Origin: Dietzia natronolimnaea
GTDB lineage: Bacteria; Actinomycetota; Actinomycetes; Mycobacteriales; Mycobacteriaceae
Length of the DNA: 64,000 bases
NCBI RefSeq assembly: GCF_039525805.1
Contig: NZ_BAAAHZ010000009.1
Direction: 5' to 3' (one strand)
Shown here: positions 1 to 8,145 of the stretch, one piece after another
Layout: the number at the start of each line of letters is the position of its first letter
How positions within the stretch are numbered: position 1 is the first letter of the stretch
Notes under the pieces: generated by a model
What the model saw: only the letters and a program-made list of their open reading frames with translations
Told to the model about the DNA's origin: nothing
Databases searched by the model: none
Position numbers and translations under genes: made by a program

Positions 1-1
1 C

Positions 2-889
2 TCGCCGGGCGACGGCGTGCTCGTCCTGGACGCGCTCATCACCATCGCCACGGACCCGTTGGAGTTGGTCCGGCGCTCGGCACGACTGGTCAACGCGGTG
101 GAGAGGGCGAGCCGTGGTCTGGTCGGGGCCGCGAGTCTGACGGTCCTGCGACCGCCCGGGGGGCTGGCGGAGATGTTCCGGACCTCCCGCCCGCGCGGCA
201 GCCGCGTGGGACTGGCCTCGTTCCCGCTGGACCAGGCGCGGACGATCGCCAGGGAGCACGGGTGCAAGGTCAACGACGTGGTCCTGGCCGTCCTGTGCGG
301 GGCGCTGCGCTCGTGGATCCTGTCCTGCGGCCACCCGCTCTCGACGGCCGACACGCTCCGGGCGATCGTGCCGATGGCGGTCTCCTCGGAGACCGGACCG
401 GTCGAGGGGTCGGAGGTCTCTGCCGAGGCGACCTCCGCCGAGATCGCCTCGGCCCTCATCGGGATGCCGGTGGGGGAGCCCAATCCCCGGATGCGGCTCG
501 CGCAGATCTCGAGGGAGACGGCCACACAGCGCCACCCGAGGCAGGCCGTCGGCGCCAAGTCGCTGGCCCGCCTCTCCGGATTCGCCCCGCCCACCCTGCA
601 CGCGCTGGGCTCCCGGGCGGCGATCATGTTGCCGTCGGACAGTTACGACCTGGTCGTCACCAACGCACCGGGACCGCAGCACAAGATGTTCTGGGGCGAC
701 GGCGAGCTCGCCGAGGTCTACCCCGTCCCCGCGCTGCTCGACGGTCAGGCGCTGGCCGTGTCGATGAGCAGCTACTCGGGGATCGTCTACTGCGGATTCA
801 CGGCGGATCGCCAGGCGGTTCCGGACGTGGAGGAGATCGGTGAGCTCATCTCGTCGGCACTCGACGAGCTCACCGGGACCGCCCGCTGA
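2..889 (+). CDS. Wax ester synthase/diacylglycerol acyltransferase (WS/DGAT), 3' part
   Basis: This is the C-terminal 295 residues of a WS/DGAT acyltransferase, which joins an acyl-CoA to a fatty alcohol or diacylglycerol to make storage wax or triacylglycerol. The reading frame is open to the window edge. The first residues, SPGDG, would complete the family's HHxxxDG catalytic motif if two histidines lie just outside the window. The DUF1298 half is clear: VNDVVLAVLCGALR near residue 85 and the late VTNAPGPQ motif near 220. It matches the position of Rv3233c/Rv3234c beside an Rv3231c-like gene. The start lies outside the window. Confidence 0.9.
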   Translation, partial: SPGDGVLVLDALITIATDPLELVRRSARLVNAVERASRGLVGAASLTVLRPPGGLAEMFRTSRPRGSRVGLASFPLDQARTIAREHGCKVNDVVLAVLCGALRSWILSCGHPLSTADTLRAIVPMAVSSETGPVEGSEVSAEATSAEIASALIGMPVGEPNPRMRLAQISRETATQRHPRQAVGAKSLARLSGFAPPTLHALGSRAAIMLPSDSYDLVVTNAPGPQHKMFWGDGELAEVYPVPALLDGQALAVSMSSYSGIVYCGFTADRQAVPDVEEIGELISSALDELTGTAR

Positions 890-951
890 CCGGTACCCGC
901 CGACCGGTACCGACCGCCGACCGGCCCCGCCCACCCGAGGAAGGCACCACC

Positions 952-1473
952 ATGCGCCTGTTCATCCCTGCCACGCTCGCGATGCTGGAGACCCTGCTCG
1001 ACGGCGGGGAGATGCCCGTACGCAGCGCGACCGCGTTCGCCGCGACCCCCGCGCTCGTCGAGTCGTATGCCCAGGGGGACACCGAGGAGATCGAGCACGT
1101 CGCGTTCCTCGAGGCCGCCCGCGCCTCGCTCCGGTTGCTCGGCGGTGAGATCGACTCCGGCGCGGTGCACGAGGCGCACCCGTACCGCCGCGTGGTGGTG
1201 AGTGTGGACGTCCCCGACGCCGACGCCCGGCCCCGGCCCGACCTGGACACCGCGGTCGTCCGCCTGACGAGGGGGACCGTGGCGATGGACGAGGTCGCGG
1301 CCGTCCACGTGGACCTCGCGGGCGCGGCCGGCCCCGTCGAGGCCGCGGTCGCGGCCGTGGATCGCGCCGACCTGGGGGACGAGGACGCCGAGCTCACCGT
1401 GGGGGACGCTCTCGACCTCGATCTCGCCTGGTACGACGCGGCGGAGCTGCCGTTCCTGCTCAATCTGCTCTGA
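952..1473 (+). CDS. Conserved DUF6912-type protein (Rv3231c-like)
   Basis: A 173-residue acidic protein of unknown function. It opens with MRLFIPATLAMLETLL, typical of the small actinobacterial family that includes Rv3231c (169 residues in M. tuberculosis). I see no membrane segment, signal peptide or catalytic motif. The ATG follows GAGGAAGG at good spacing. It sits 62 bases after the acyltransferase and before the Rv3230c-like reductase, the same order as in mycobacteria. A weak six-pair hairpin (1490-1504) follows it. Confidence 0.85.
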   Translation: MRLFIPATLAMLETLLDGGEMPVRSATAFAATPALVESYAQGDTEEIEHVAFLEAARASLRLLGGEIDSGAVHEAHPYRRVVVSVDVPDADARPRPDLDTAVVRLTRGTVAMDEVAAVHVDLAGAAGPVEAAVAAVDRADLGDEDAELTVGDALDLDLAWYDAAELPFLLNLL

Positions 1474-1533
1474 GAACCCCGGAGGGCCGTCCCGGTTACC
1501 GGGATCACGCCCGTGCGGTGTCCGCCAGGCGCT

Positions 1534-1553
1534 AACCTTCGCTACCGTAGGTT
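1534..1553. promoter_or_regulatory. Near-perfect 20 bp palindrome, probable operator of the reductase gene
   Basis: AACCTTCGCTACCGTAGGTT reads the same on both strands at 16 of 20 positions (AACCTwCGsTAsCGwAGGTT). It lies 65 bases before the GTG of the reductase. The size and symmetry suit a TetR-family regulator, such as those that control fatty acid desaturation genes. No such regulator is adjacent, so the binding protein is unknown. Confidence 0.6.
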
Positions 1554-1617
1554 CTCATCTCCGGCACCGTCGGCCCGGTCCTCGGGCCGCGCGGTTCCCG
1601 GCCCCAAGGAGGCACCA

Positions 1618-2736
1618 GTGACCGAGTCGACCAGTGGACTCAACCGTGTACTGCGGGCAGCGGCCGCGAGGGTTCCCGAACCGCGGGCCGCGCATCGCTT
1701 CCTCAACCGCCTCACCCACCCGCTGCGGATGGACGACTACTCCTCGCTCATCTACCCGTTGTGGTCCTCCCGGGAGCTGCGTGGAGAGGTGGTCACGGTG
1801 CGCCGCGAGGCGGAGGACACCGTCACCCTCGTCATCAAGCCCGGGTGGGGCGCGACCCCGCACTACCAGCCGGGACAGTACCTGGGTATCGGCGTCCTCC
1901 TCGACGGCCGCTGGACCTGGCGCTCCTACTCCCTGACCTCGGCGCCCACCACGGGTCGTGGCGAGTACTCGGTCACCGTCAAGGCCCTGCCCGAGGGGTT
2001 GCTCAGCAACCACATCGTCGGCACCGTCGAGCCCGGCACCATCGTCCGCCTCGCCGCCCCGGCGGGGGACTTCCACCTGCCCACGCCGACGCCGCCCAAG
2101 CTGATGTTCGTCACGGCCGGATCCGGCATCACGCCGGTCATGGGCATGCTCCGCTCGTTGGACCGCCGCTCGGTCACCGAGCCGTTCCCCGACGTCGTCC
2201 ACGTGCACTCGGTGCGCGAGAGGGAGGACGCCCTGTTCCTGGAGGAGTTGCGCGCCCTTGAGAAGACCCAGCCCGGGTACGTCCTGCACCTGCGGGTCAC
2301 CAGCGAGGAGGGCCGCATCGACTCCCGCCAGATGTCCGCCCTCGTCCCCGACTGGTCGGAGCGGCCGACCTGGGCGTGCGGCCCCAACGCGATGCTCGAC
2401 GAGCTCGACGAGCACTTCGACGCCACCGGCCGCGACGATCTCCACGTGGAGCGCTTCACGGTCAACCGGGACGCCGGGGCCTCGGGCGGGACCGTCACGT
2501 TCGGTTCGACCGGCAAGACGGTGGAGCTCGACGGTGCCACCACCATCCTCGAGGGCGGCGAGCAGGTGGGCGTGCAGATGCCGTTCGGCTGCCGGATGGG
2601 CATCTGCCAGACCTGCGTCGTGGGACTCGACGAGGGGCATGTCCGCGACCTGCGCAACGGCACCGACCACGGCCCCGGCGAGCGGATCCAGACGTGCATC
2701 TCGGTGGCGTTGGGGGACGTCGAGCTCAAGCTCTGA
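1618..2736 (+). CDS. Ferredoxin-type oxidoreductase (Rv3230c-like)
   Basis: A 372-residue flavin/2Fe-2S electron-transfer protein. By analogy with Rv3230c it passes electrons from NADPH to a membrane fatty acyl desaturase (DesA3). Domains in order: an FAD-binding barrel with RSYSLTSAP (about residues 102-110), an NAD(P)H domain with TAGSGITPVMGML (about 164), and a C-terminal plant-type 2Fe-2S domain with CRMGICQTC and a last cysteine in the QTCIS segment. GTG 1618 is chosen because AAGGAGG stands six bases upstream; the longer frame from 1513 would cross the palindrome at 1534. The desaturase gene that normally follows is missing here. Confidence 0.9.
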   Translation: MTESTSGLNRVLRAAAARVPEPRAAHRFLNRLTHPLRMDDYSSLIYPLWSSRELRGEVVTVRREAEDTVTLVIKPGWGATPHYQPGQYLGIGVLLDGRWTWRSYSLTSAPTTGRGEYSVTVKALPEGLLSNHIVGTVEPGTIVRLAAPAGDFHLPTPTPPKLMFVTAGSGITPVMGMLRSLDRRSVTEPFPDVVHVHSVREREDALFLEELRALEKTQPGYVLHLRVTSEEGRIDSRQMSALVPDWSERPTWACGPNAMLDELDEHFDATGRDDLHVERFTVNRDAGASGGTVTFGSTGKTVELDGATTILEGGEQVGVQMPFGCRMGICQTCVVGLDEGHVRDLRNGTDHGPGERIQTCISVALGDVELKL

Positions 2737-2749
2737 CCGCGGCGGGGCG

Positions 2750-3799
2750 TCAGTCCTGATCGGTCCCCAGCGCCCACGCGTCGTTGGACTGCAGGACGCC
2801 GAGGAGCTCGCGGACGGCCAGGGCGCGCCGGTGCACGGCGGGGTCGGCTATGGCGTCGAACCTGCACTCCGGGTCCGCGGGCGGGCCCTGGTGGGTACAG
2901 CCCCGGGGGCAGTCCTGCACGATCGCGTCCAGGTCGGAGAACGACGCCACCACGTCGTCGGGCGAGACGTGCGCGAGGCCGAAACTGCGGATCCCCGGGG
3001 TGTCCACCACCCAGCCCCCGGTCCCCAGTTCGAGGGCGACCGACTGGGTCGAGGTGTGTCGGCCCTTGCCGACTCCGGAGACCACGCCGGTCGCCCGGTG
3101 GGCGTCGGGGATCAAGCGGTTGACGAGCGTGGACTTGCCGACGCCCGAGTGGCCGATCATGGCGGAGATCCGACCGTCGATCCGTTCGTGCAGTGCGGTG
3201 AGGTCGTCGTCGATCCCCGTCCGGAGCACGGGGACGTCGAGCGCCTCGAACTCGGCGGCGAAGACCGACGGGTCGTCGAGATCCCCCTTGGTCAGGCAGA
3301 GGACCGGATCGAGACCGCCGGTATAGGCCGCCACGAGCGCGCGGGCGACGAAGCCGGCGCGCGGCGGGGGGTCCGCGACCGCGACCACGATCAGCAGCAG
3401 TTCGGCGTTCGCCACCACCACCCGCTCGTAGGGGTCGGAGTCGTCGGCGGTCCGGCGCAGGACCGTGCTCCGCTCCTCGACCCGGACGATCCTTGACAGG
3501 GTGTCCCGGGTGCCGGTGAGGTCTCCCACCACGCCGACGTGGTCGCCCACGACGATCGGCGTGCGGCCCAGCTCCCGGGCCCGCATGGTGACGATCCGGG
3601 TCCCGGCCACGTGGTCCGGACCGTCGTCCAGCAGCACACATCCCCAGCGTCCGCGGTCGACGCTCACGACCATCGCGGACGCGGCGTCGGAGTGGCTGGG
3701 CCTGCGCTTGGTGCGGGGTCTGGACCCCTTGCCCGGCCGGATCCGGATGTCGGACTCGTCCCAGCCGCGCGCCCCGCTCCCGCCCCGCCTGGTGGCCAT
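2750..3799 (-). CDS. rsgA: Ribosome small subunit-dependent GTPase A
   Basis: A 349-residue circularly permuted GTPase that helps mature the 30S ribosomal subunit. It has an N-terminal OB fold, G4 LTKGD, then the Walker A loop GHSGVGKST and G3 DTPGIRSFGL in the permuted order. A C-terminal zinc knuckle follows (CPRGCTH and a downstream cysteine). The start at 3799 (MATRRGG) begins four bases after aroA stops, so the two are co-transcribed. It corresponds to Rv3228. The upstream extension to 4033 only overlaps aroA. Confidence 0.95.
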   Translation of the reverse strand: MATRRGGSGARGWDESDIRIRPGKGSRPRTKRRPSHSDAASAMVVSVDRGRWGCVLLDDGPDHVAGTRIVTMRARELGRTPIVVGDHVGVVGDLTGTRDTLSRIVRVEERSTVLRRTADDSDPYERVVVANAELLLIVVAVADPPPRAGFVARALVAAYTGGLDPVLCLTKGDLDDPSVFAAEFEALDVPVLRTGIDDDLTALHERIDGRISAMIGHSGVGKSTLVNRLIPDAHRATGVVSGVGKGRHTSTQSVALELGTGGWVVDTPGIRSFGLAHVSPDDVVASFSDLDAIVQDCPRGCTHQGPPADPECRFDAIADPAVHRRALAVRELLGVLQSNDAWALGTDQD

Positions 3800-3803
3800 G
3801 GCC

Positions 3804-5126
3804 CTACATCGCCCGCCCGGCGAGCATGGCGGTCCACATCGAGGTGAAGCCCGGCATGGTCTTGGCGGTGGAGTCGATGTCGTCCACCTCGACCCCCGGC
3901 ACCACGAGACCGATGATCGCGCCGGCGGTCGCCATGCGGTGATCGGCGTAGGCGCGCCACGGGGCACCGCGCAGGGGGCCCGGGACGATCTCGAGGCCGT
4001 CGTCGAGCTCCGTGACACCGCACCCCACCGCACCGAGTTCGGCGGCGAGGGCGGCGAGGCGATCGGTCTCGTGCCCGCGCAGGTGCGCGATCCCGGTCAA
4101 CCGTGACGGGCCGTCGGCGAGCGCGCACAGCGCGGCGATCGTGGGGGTGAGTTCACCGATGGCGGACAGGTCCGCCTCGACGGGGGAGAGGCGGTCGGGC
4201 CCGACGACGACGAGGGTTCCGTGCTCGGCCCCGTCGGCGGTCTCCAGGGTGACGGACGCGCCCATGTCCCGGAGGATCCCGCGGATGGCGTCCCCGGGTT
4301 GCGTGGTGGAGACCGGCCAGCGGGGGACGCGGACGGACCCGCCGGTGACGGCGGCCGCGGCCAGGAACGGGGTCGCATTGGACAGATCGGGTTCCACCAC
4401 GCGGTCGACGGCCGAGATCGGCCCCGGTGCCACGTGCCAGGACGACGCGGTGGGGTGCTCGACGGCCACCCCGGATTCCCGCAGCATCGCCAGTGTCATC
4501 TCGATGTGCGGGCCGGACGGGACGGCGGCACCGCCCACGTGGATCAGCTCCACCCCCTCGTCGAAGCGGGCGGCGGAGAGCAGGAGGCCGGAGACGAACT
4601 GCGACGAGGCGGAGGCGTCCATCTCGACCCGGCCACCCCGCAGGGAGCCCGCCCCGGCGACGGTGAACGGCAGGCTGTCCCCGGTGACGTCGGCGCCCAG
4701 GGCACGGAGCGCGTCCAGGACCGTGGCCTGGGGTCGTACCCGCGCGGCCGGGTCGCCGTCGAACGTCGAGGTGCCGGTGGCGAGTGCGGCCAGCGGTGGC
4801 ACGAAGCGCATGACCGTCCCCGCCAGGCCACACTCCACGTCCGCCCCGTGCAGGCTCCCCGGCGTGACCACCAGGTCGGTGTCGCCCGGCGCGGGCGGCC
4901 CCGTGGGGCCCTCGATCCGGGTGCCGAGCGCGGTGAGCGCCCCGATCATCAGGTCGGTGTCCCGGCTGCGCAACGTCCCGCTCAGCCGGGCGGGGGCGTC
5001 GGCCAGCGCGGCCAGGACCAGGGCGCGGTTGGTCAGCGACTTGGACCCGGGTACGGGGACGACGGCCTCCACGGGAGTGCCGGCGACGGGTGCGTTCCAA
5101 TGACTCACCTGGTCATTGTCGCGCAT
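3804..5126 (-). CDS. aroA: 3-phosphoshikimate 1-carboxyvinyltransferase (EPSP synthase)
   Basis: The sixth step of the shikimate pathway: it joins PEP to shikimate 3-phosphate. The protein has about 440 residues. Landmarks are PGSKSLTNRAL (Ser28/Lys29), GTVMRF in the first half, LRGHETDRLAALA (the RxHKESDR region) and a C-terminal DHRMA. ATG 5126 (MRDNDQ) has a weak purine-rich leader. GTG 5108 (VSHWNAP) is an alternative without a better ribosome site. It is the first gene of an aroA-rsgA pair and diverges from the SRAP gene at 5168. Confidence 0.95.
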   Translation of the reverse strand: MRDNDQVSHWNAPVAGTPVEAVVPVPGSKSLTNRALVLAALADAPARLSGTLRSRDTDLMIGALTALGTRIEGPTGPPAPGDTDLVVTPGSLHGADVECGLAGTVMRFVPPLAALATGTSTFDGDPAARVRPQATVLDALRALGADVTGDSLPFTVAGAGSLRGGRVEMDASASSQFVSGLLLSAARFDEGVELIHVGGAAVPSGPHIEMTLAMLRESGVAVEHPTASSWHVAPGPISAVDRVVEPDLSNATPFLAAAAVTGGSVRVPRWPVSTTQPGDAIRGILRDMGASVTLETADGAEHGTLVVVGPDRLSPVEADLSAIGELTPTIAALCALADGPSRLTGIAHLRGHETDRLAALAAELGAVGCGVTELDDGLEIVPGPLRGAPWRAYADHRMATAGAIIGLVVPGVEVDDIDSTAKTMPGFTSMWTAMLAGRAM

Positions 5127-5167
5127 CGACCCCGATCCCGCCCGGTCCGGGTGGGAGGATGGACCGC

Positions 5168-5962
5168 ATGTGTGGACGGTTCTCCCTCTCCTCGGATCCG
5201 GCGCGACTCGCCGTGGAGCTCGATGCCGTCGACGAGGCGTCCTCGCCGCCACCGGGGTTGTGGCCCGACCGGGGCCCGGTCTCCCCGAGGTTCAACATCG
5301 CGCCCACCACCACCGTCCCCGCCCTCGTCCTGGACGCCCCGCGCGAACGCCTCGACGATCCCGCCGGCCCCCGACGGATCCTGCGTGCCATGCGCTGGGG
5401 CCTGGTGCCGTCCTGGGCCAGGGACCCGGGCAGGCTGCCCACCCTGTTCAACGCGCGGGTCGAGACGGCGTTCGAGAAGCCCTCCTTCCGTACCGCCGTC
5501 GCGCGGCGCCACTGCGTGGTCCCGATGGACGGCTGGTATGAGTGGGTCCCGGGGGAGCCGGCGACGCCCGGCGGCAGGGCGGGCCCCAAGCAGCCGTTCC
5601 ACATGAGCCTGCCCGGCGACGAGGGGCTGCTCATGGCGGGGCTGTGGGAGGCCCGGCGTGACCCCGGCGACCAGACCGTCACGCAGTTGTCGTGCACGAT
5701 CCTCACCACCGAGGCGCTCGGACCGCTGCGCCGCGTCCACGACCGCATGCCGCTCGTGGTGCACCCGTCCGTGGTCTCCGACTGGCTCGACCCCTCCGTG
5801 ATCGGTGACCCGAGGGCCCTGGTCGACGGCGCGGGCGGCGACCTGGGGCAGTGGGCCGACTCGGTGGAGATCAGGCCGGTCTCACGCGCGGTCTCCGACG
5901 TCAGGAACGAGGGCCCGGAACTGGTCCGGCCGGTGGACCCGTCCGCCGGGATGCTCTTCTAG
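5168..5962 (+). CDS. SOS-response-associated peptidase (SRAP/HMCES/YedK)
   Basis: A 264-residue SRAP protein, which crosslinks to abasic sites in single-stranded DNA through its N-terminal cysteine. The start is fixed by that chemistry: ATG 5168 gives MCGR, leaving Cys2 at the N-terminus after Met removal. GGGAGG lies ten bases upstream. Other active-site residues are Asn95 in FNARVE, Glu125 in WYEW and the histidine of VHDRMPLVV. It matches Rv3226c in position and length, and is divergent from aroA. Confidence 0.93.
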   Translation: MCGRFSLSSDPARLAVELDAVDEASSPPPGLWPDRGPVSPRFNIAPTTTVPALVLDAPRERLDDPAGPRRILRAMRWGLVPSWARDPGRLPTLFNARVETAFEKPSFRTAVARRHCVVPMDGWYEWVPGEPATPGGRAGPKQPFHMSLPGDEGLLMAGLWEARRDPGDQTVTQLSCTILTTEALGPLRRVHDRMPLVVHPSVVSDWLDPSVIGDPRALVDGAGGDLGQWADSVEIRPVSRAVSDVRNEGPELVRPVDPSAGMLF

Positions 5963-5969
5963 CACGGCG

Positions 5970-6506
5970 TCACCGGGCGGCGATCGACGCCGCCGTGGCT
6001 CCCGTGAGGCCGACGAGGTCCGCGGGTGCCAGTTCGATCTCCCACCCCCGACGGCCGGCGCTGCACAGGATCGTGGGGTGATCCCACGCGGAGCTGTCGA
6101 CCACGGTCGCCAGCGACCTCTTCTGCCCGAGGGGGGACACTCCGCCGACCACGTACCCGGTGGCCTTCTCCGCGACGTCGACGGGGGCGAGCGAGGCCTT
6201 CCCGGAGGACAGCGCGGCGGCCGCCGCCTTGAGGTCGAGCATCGCCGTGACCGGCAGGACCGCGACAGCCAGCGGGATCCGGGTGCCCGCCGGGGGGCGG
6301 GCGGTGGCGAGCACCAGGGTCTTGAACACCCTGGCGGCGTCGATCCCGAGTCGCTCGCCCATGACGCGGGCGGCCTCGTCGCCGAACGCGCCGCTTCCCG
6401 CGTCGTAGGTGTGCACCTCGTGGTCGACCCCGGCGGACCGGAGTGCGGCGATGGCGGGGGTCGCCGCCGAGTCGGACTTCCCGTGTCCCGTGCGCTTACG
6501 GCTCAT
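5970..6506 (-). CDS. YbaK/EbsC-type Cys-tRNA(Pro) deacylase
   Basis: A 178-residue YbaK-fold editing enzyme expected to hydrolyse mischarged Cys-tRNA(Pro). The landmarks are VFKTLVL (the conserved lysine), KATGYVVGGVSPLGQKR (the GGxSPxG substrate loop) and a C-terminal EIELAPADL. M. tuberculosis carries only fragments of this gene here (Rv3224A/B), whereas this copy is intact. Its 3' end nearly touches the SRAP gene. It diverges from sigH. Confidence 0.9.
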   Translation of the reverse strand: MSRKRTGHGKSDSAATPAIAALRSAGVDHEVHTYDAGSGAFGDEAARVMGERLGIDAARVFKTLVLATARPPAGTRIPLAVAVLPVTAMLDLKAAAAALSSGKASLAPVDVAEKATGYVVGGVSPLGQKRSLATVVDSSAWDHPTILCSAGRRGWEIELAPADLVGLTGATAASIAAR

Positions 6507-6534
6507 CCTGCCCAGCCTAGTGACGGCACCGGCC

Positions 6535-6560
6535 GGAATAGCGTGACCGTGGACGGCGTT
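6535..6560 (+). promoter_or_regulatory. SigH-type autoregulatory promoter
   Basis: GGAAT at 6535-6539 and GTT at 6558-6560 are separated by exactly 18 bases. This matches the established SigH/SigR consensus GGAA(C/T)-N18/19-GTT. It lies about 50 bases before the sigH start, as expected for positive autoregulation in thiol-oxidative and heat stress. Confidence 0.8.
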
Positions 6561-6611
6561 GAGGAGAGCAGGTACCCGGGACTGTCCCCGGGATCGGGAG
6601 AGGAGGGTGCG

Positions 6612-7289
6612 ATGCGGACCGCGGTCCTCGACGCCCCCGGCGTGCGGATAGACTCCGGGTCATCGACAGGTGAGGAGTACCGGTTGCCGACCGAGTTGCA
6701 GCCCGACGAGTCCGACCAACGCGCCGAACAGTTCGAGGAGTTGGCCATGCCGCTCCTCGATCAGTTGTACGGTGCCGCGCTGCGGATGACCCGCAACCCG
6801 GCCGATGCGGAGGACCTGGTGCAGGAGGCGTACGCGAAGGCGTACGCGGGTTTCCACTCCTTCAAGCCCGGGACCAACTTCCGGGCCTGGATGCACCGCA
6901 TCCTCACCAACGCGTACATCAACCACTACCGCAAGCGGCAGCGCCAACCCGCCCAGTATCCGACCGAGGAGATCACGGACTGGCAGCTGGCGGCGGCGGC
7001 GGAGCACACCTCCACCGGCCTGCGCTCGGCGGAGGTCGAGGCGATGGAACTGCTGCCGGACGACGAGATCCGGTCCGCGCTCGCCCAGCTCCCCGAGGAG
7101 TTCCGGATGGCCGTGTACTACGCGGACGTCCAGGACCTGCCGTACAAGGAGATCGCCGAGATCATGGACACCCCGTTGGGGACCGTGATGTCACGCCTCC
7201 ACCGAGGACGCAAGCAGCTCCGCGAGCTGCTCCGGGACGTGGCGACCGAGCGTGGCTTCGGTCGTGACAGGACGGAGGGCGCGAAGTGA
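6612..7289 (+). CDS. sigH: ECF sigma factor SigH
   Basis: A 225-residue ECF sigma factor of the SigH/SigR group. It directs RNA polymerase to thioredoxin, mycoredoxin and chaperone promoters when its redox-sensitive anti-sigma factor lets go. Region 2 is seen as DAEDLVQEAYAKAYAGFHSF, region 4 as DLPYKEIAEIMDTPLGTVMSR. ATG 6612 follows a strong AGGAGGG. Earlier in-frame codons lie upstream of the predicted -10 and are excluded. It overlaps rshA by four bases. The window also holds mycoredoxin (26801), a likely target in relatives. Confidence 0.95.
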   Translation: MRTAVLDAPGVRIDSGSSTGEEYRLPTELQPDESDQRAEQFEELAMPLLDQLYGAALRMTRNPADAEDLVQEAYAKAYAGFHSFKPGTNFRAWMHRILTNAYINHYRKRQRQPAQYPTEEITDWQLAAAAEHTSTGLRSAEVEAMELLPDDEIRSALAQLPEEFRMAVYYADVQDLPYKEIAEIMDTPLGTVMSRLHRGRKQLRELLRDVATERGFGRDRTEGAK

Positions 7290-7615
7290 CGAGGGAACAC
7301 GACCCGCGGCTCGACCAGATCGACTGTGAGGCCGCCCGGCGCGACCTGTCCCTGCTGGTGGACCTCGAGTGCGACGACGCCTGTCGTTCGAGGCTCGAGC
7401 ATCACCTCGCCGGGTGTCCGCCCTGCCGTGAGCTCTTCCTCTCGGAGCGGCGGCTCAAGGCCAAGTTGTCCCGCTCGTGTTGCGAGAAGGCGCCGTCGGG
7501 GTTGAGGGAACGACTCATGGTGGAGATCCGACGCACCACGGTCACCACGACCGATTCCGACGGGACGACGGTGGTGCACCGGACCACGACCGTCCACCGG
7601 CGGGACCCGCACTGA
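7286..7615 (+). CDS. rshA: Zinc-binding anti-sigma factor RshA
   Basis: A 109-residue anti-sigma factor of the ZAS family. The motif His40-x3-Cys44-x2-Cys47 (HLAGCPPC) holds zinc. Disulfide formation there is known to release SigH in relatives. Extra cysteines are Cys14, Cys29, Cys33 and a CC pair near residue 69. GTG 7286 overlaps the sigH stop (GTGA), so translation is coupled. The threonine/arginine-rich tail has no recognisable motif. A long hairpin (7633) ends the operon. Confidence 0.92.
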   Translation: MTREHDPRLDQIDCEAARRDLSLLVDLECDDACRSRLEHHLAGCPPCRELFLSERRLKAKLSRSCCEKAPSGLRERLMVEIRRTTVTTTDSDGTTVVHRTTTVHRRDPH

Positions 7616-7632
7616 CCTCACCGGAGACGAGG

Positions 7633-7667
7633 CGAGGGGCGGACACCGACACGGTGTCCGCCCCTCG
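7633..7667. terminator. Bidirectional terminator between rshA and bL37
   Basis: A perfect 16-pair stem with a three-base loop (ACA). The left arm starts CGAGGGGCGG. There is no strong T tract on either side. It lies between two convergent genes and can serve both. Confidence 0.75.
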
Positions 7668-7688
7668 CTCGGTTCTGATGGTCCGGAC

Positions 7689-7763
7689 TCAGCTGTTCGG
7701 ACGCTTGCCGTGGTTGGCGTTCTTCTTGCGGCGATCCCGCCTCTTGCGGCCACGCTTGCCCAT
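7689..7763 (-). CDS. 50S ribosomal protein bL37
   Basis: A tiny 24-residue, very basic protein starting MGKRGRKRRDRRKK and ending NHGKRPNS. It closely resembles bL37, the short large-subunit protein found in mycobacterial ribosome structures. Its place near whiB1 also fits my recollection of mycobacteria. The start has an ideal AAAGGAGG six bases upstream. The gene is easily missed because of its size. Confidence 0.82.
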   Translation of the reverse strand: MGKRGRKRRDRRKKNANHGKRPNS

Positions 7764-7867
7764 GGTCGCCTCCTTTCGTCGGTGTACAAGTCTCCCATGA
7801 GAACCCCCGTGTGGTTGCATTGAGGAGTCCGGGGGCCGCCGCGTGAGGAAAGCAGAGGAACATCCGA

Positions 7868-8083
7868 ATGACTGAACAGGTCCGTGCCGAGATGGTCGCG
7901 AATGTCATGGAGGTCGTCGCAGCCGTCGGCACCGAGGTCGCCGAGGGTGACACGATCGTGCTCCTCGAGTCCATGAAGATGGAGATCCCGGTGTTGTGCG
8001 AGACGGCCGGCACCGTCACCGAGGTGGCCGTCGCCCCCGGCGACGTCATCCAGGCCGGAGACCTCATCGCCGTCATCGGCTGA
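7868..8083 (+). CDS. Biotin/lipoyl attachment protein (Rv3221c/TB7.3-like)
   Basis: A stand-alone 71-residue biotinyl domain, the same length as Rv3221c (TB7.3). The biotinylation site is the lysine in ESMKMEIPV. It probably carries biotin, or carboxybiotin, for a carboxylase encoded elsewhere; no carboxylase subunit is nearby. AGAGGA precedes the ATG. In M. tuberculosis the sensor kinase gene pdtaS lies next to it; here the gene is followed by a strong terminator and then whiB1. Confidence 0.9.
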   Translation: MTEQVRAEMVANVMEVVAAVGTEVAEGDTIVLLESMKMEIPVLCETAGTVTEVAVAPGDVIQAGDLIAVIG

Positions 8084-8097
8084 CGATCGACCGTCAC

Positions 8098-8145
8098 GAC
8101 GAAGGCCGGTTCCCCTCCCACGCGGGAGGGGAACCGGCCTTCGTC
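8098..8145 (+). terminator. Strong intrinsic terminator
   Basis: A perfect 22-pair stem (starting GACGAAGGCCGG) with a four-base ACGC loop, followed by GTTCTCG. It lies directly downstream of the biotinyl protein gene. Being symmetrical, it may also stop whiB1 transcripts coming from the other side. Confidence 0.85.

Noticed and set aside
1926..3641. A 571-codon minus-strand open frame
   Set aside because: Runs across the reductase antisense and rsgA out of frame; low-complexity Arg/Gly composition.
5805..6611. N-terminal extension of SigH to 5805
   Set aside because: It would cross the SRAP end, the YbaK gene and the SigH-type promoter; the strong ribosome site is at 6612.
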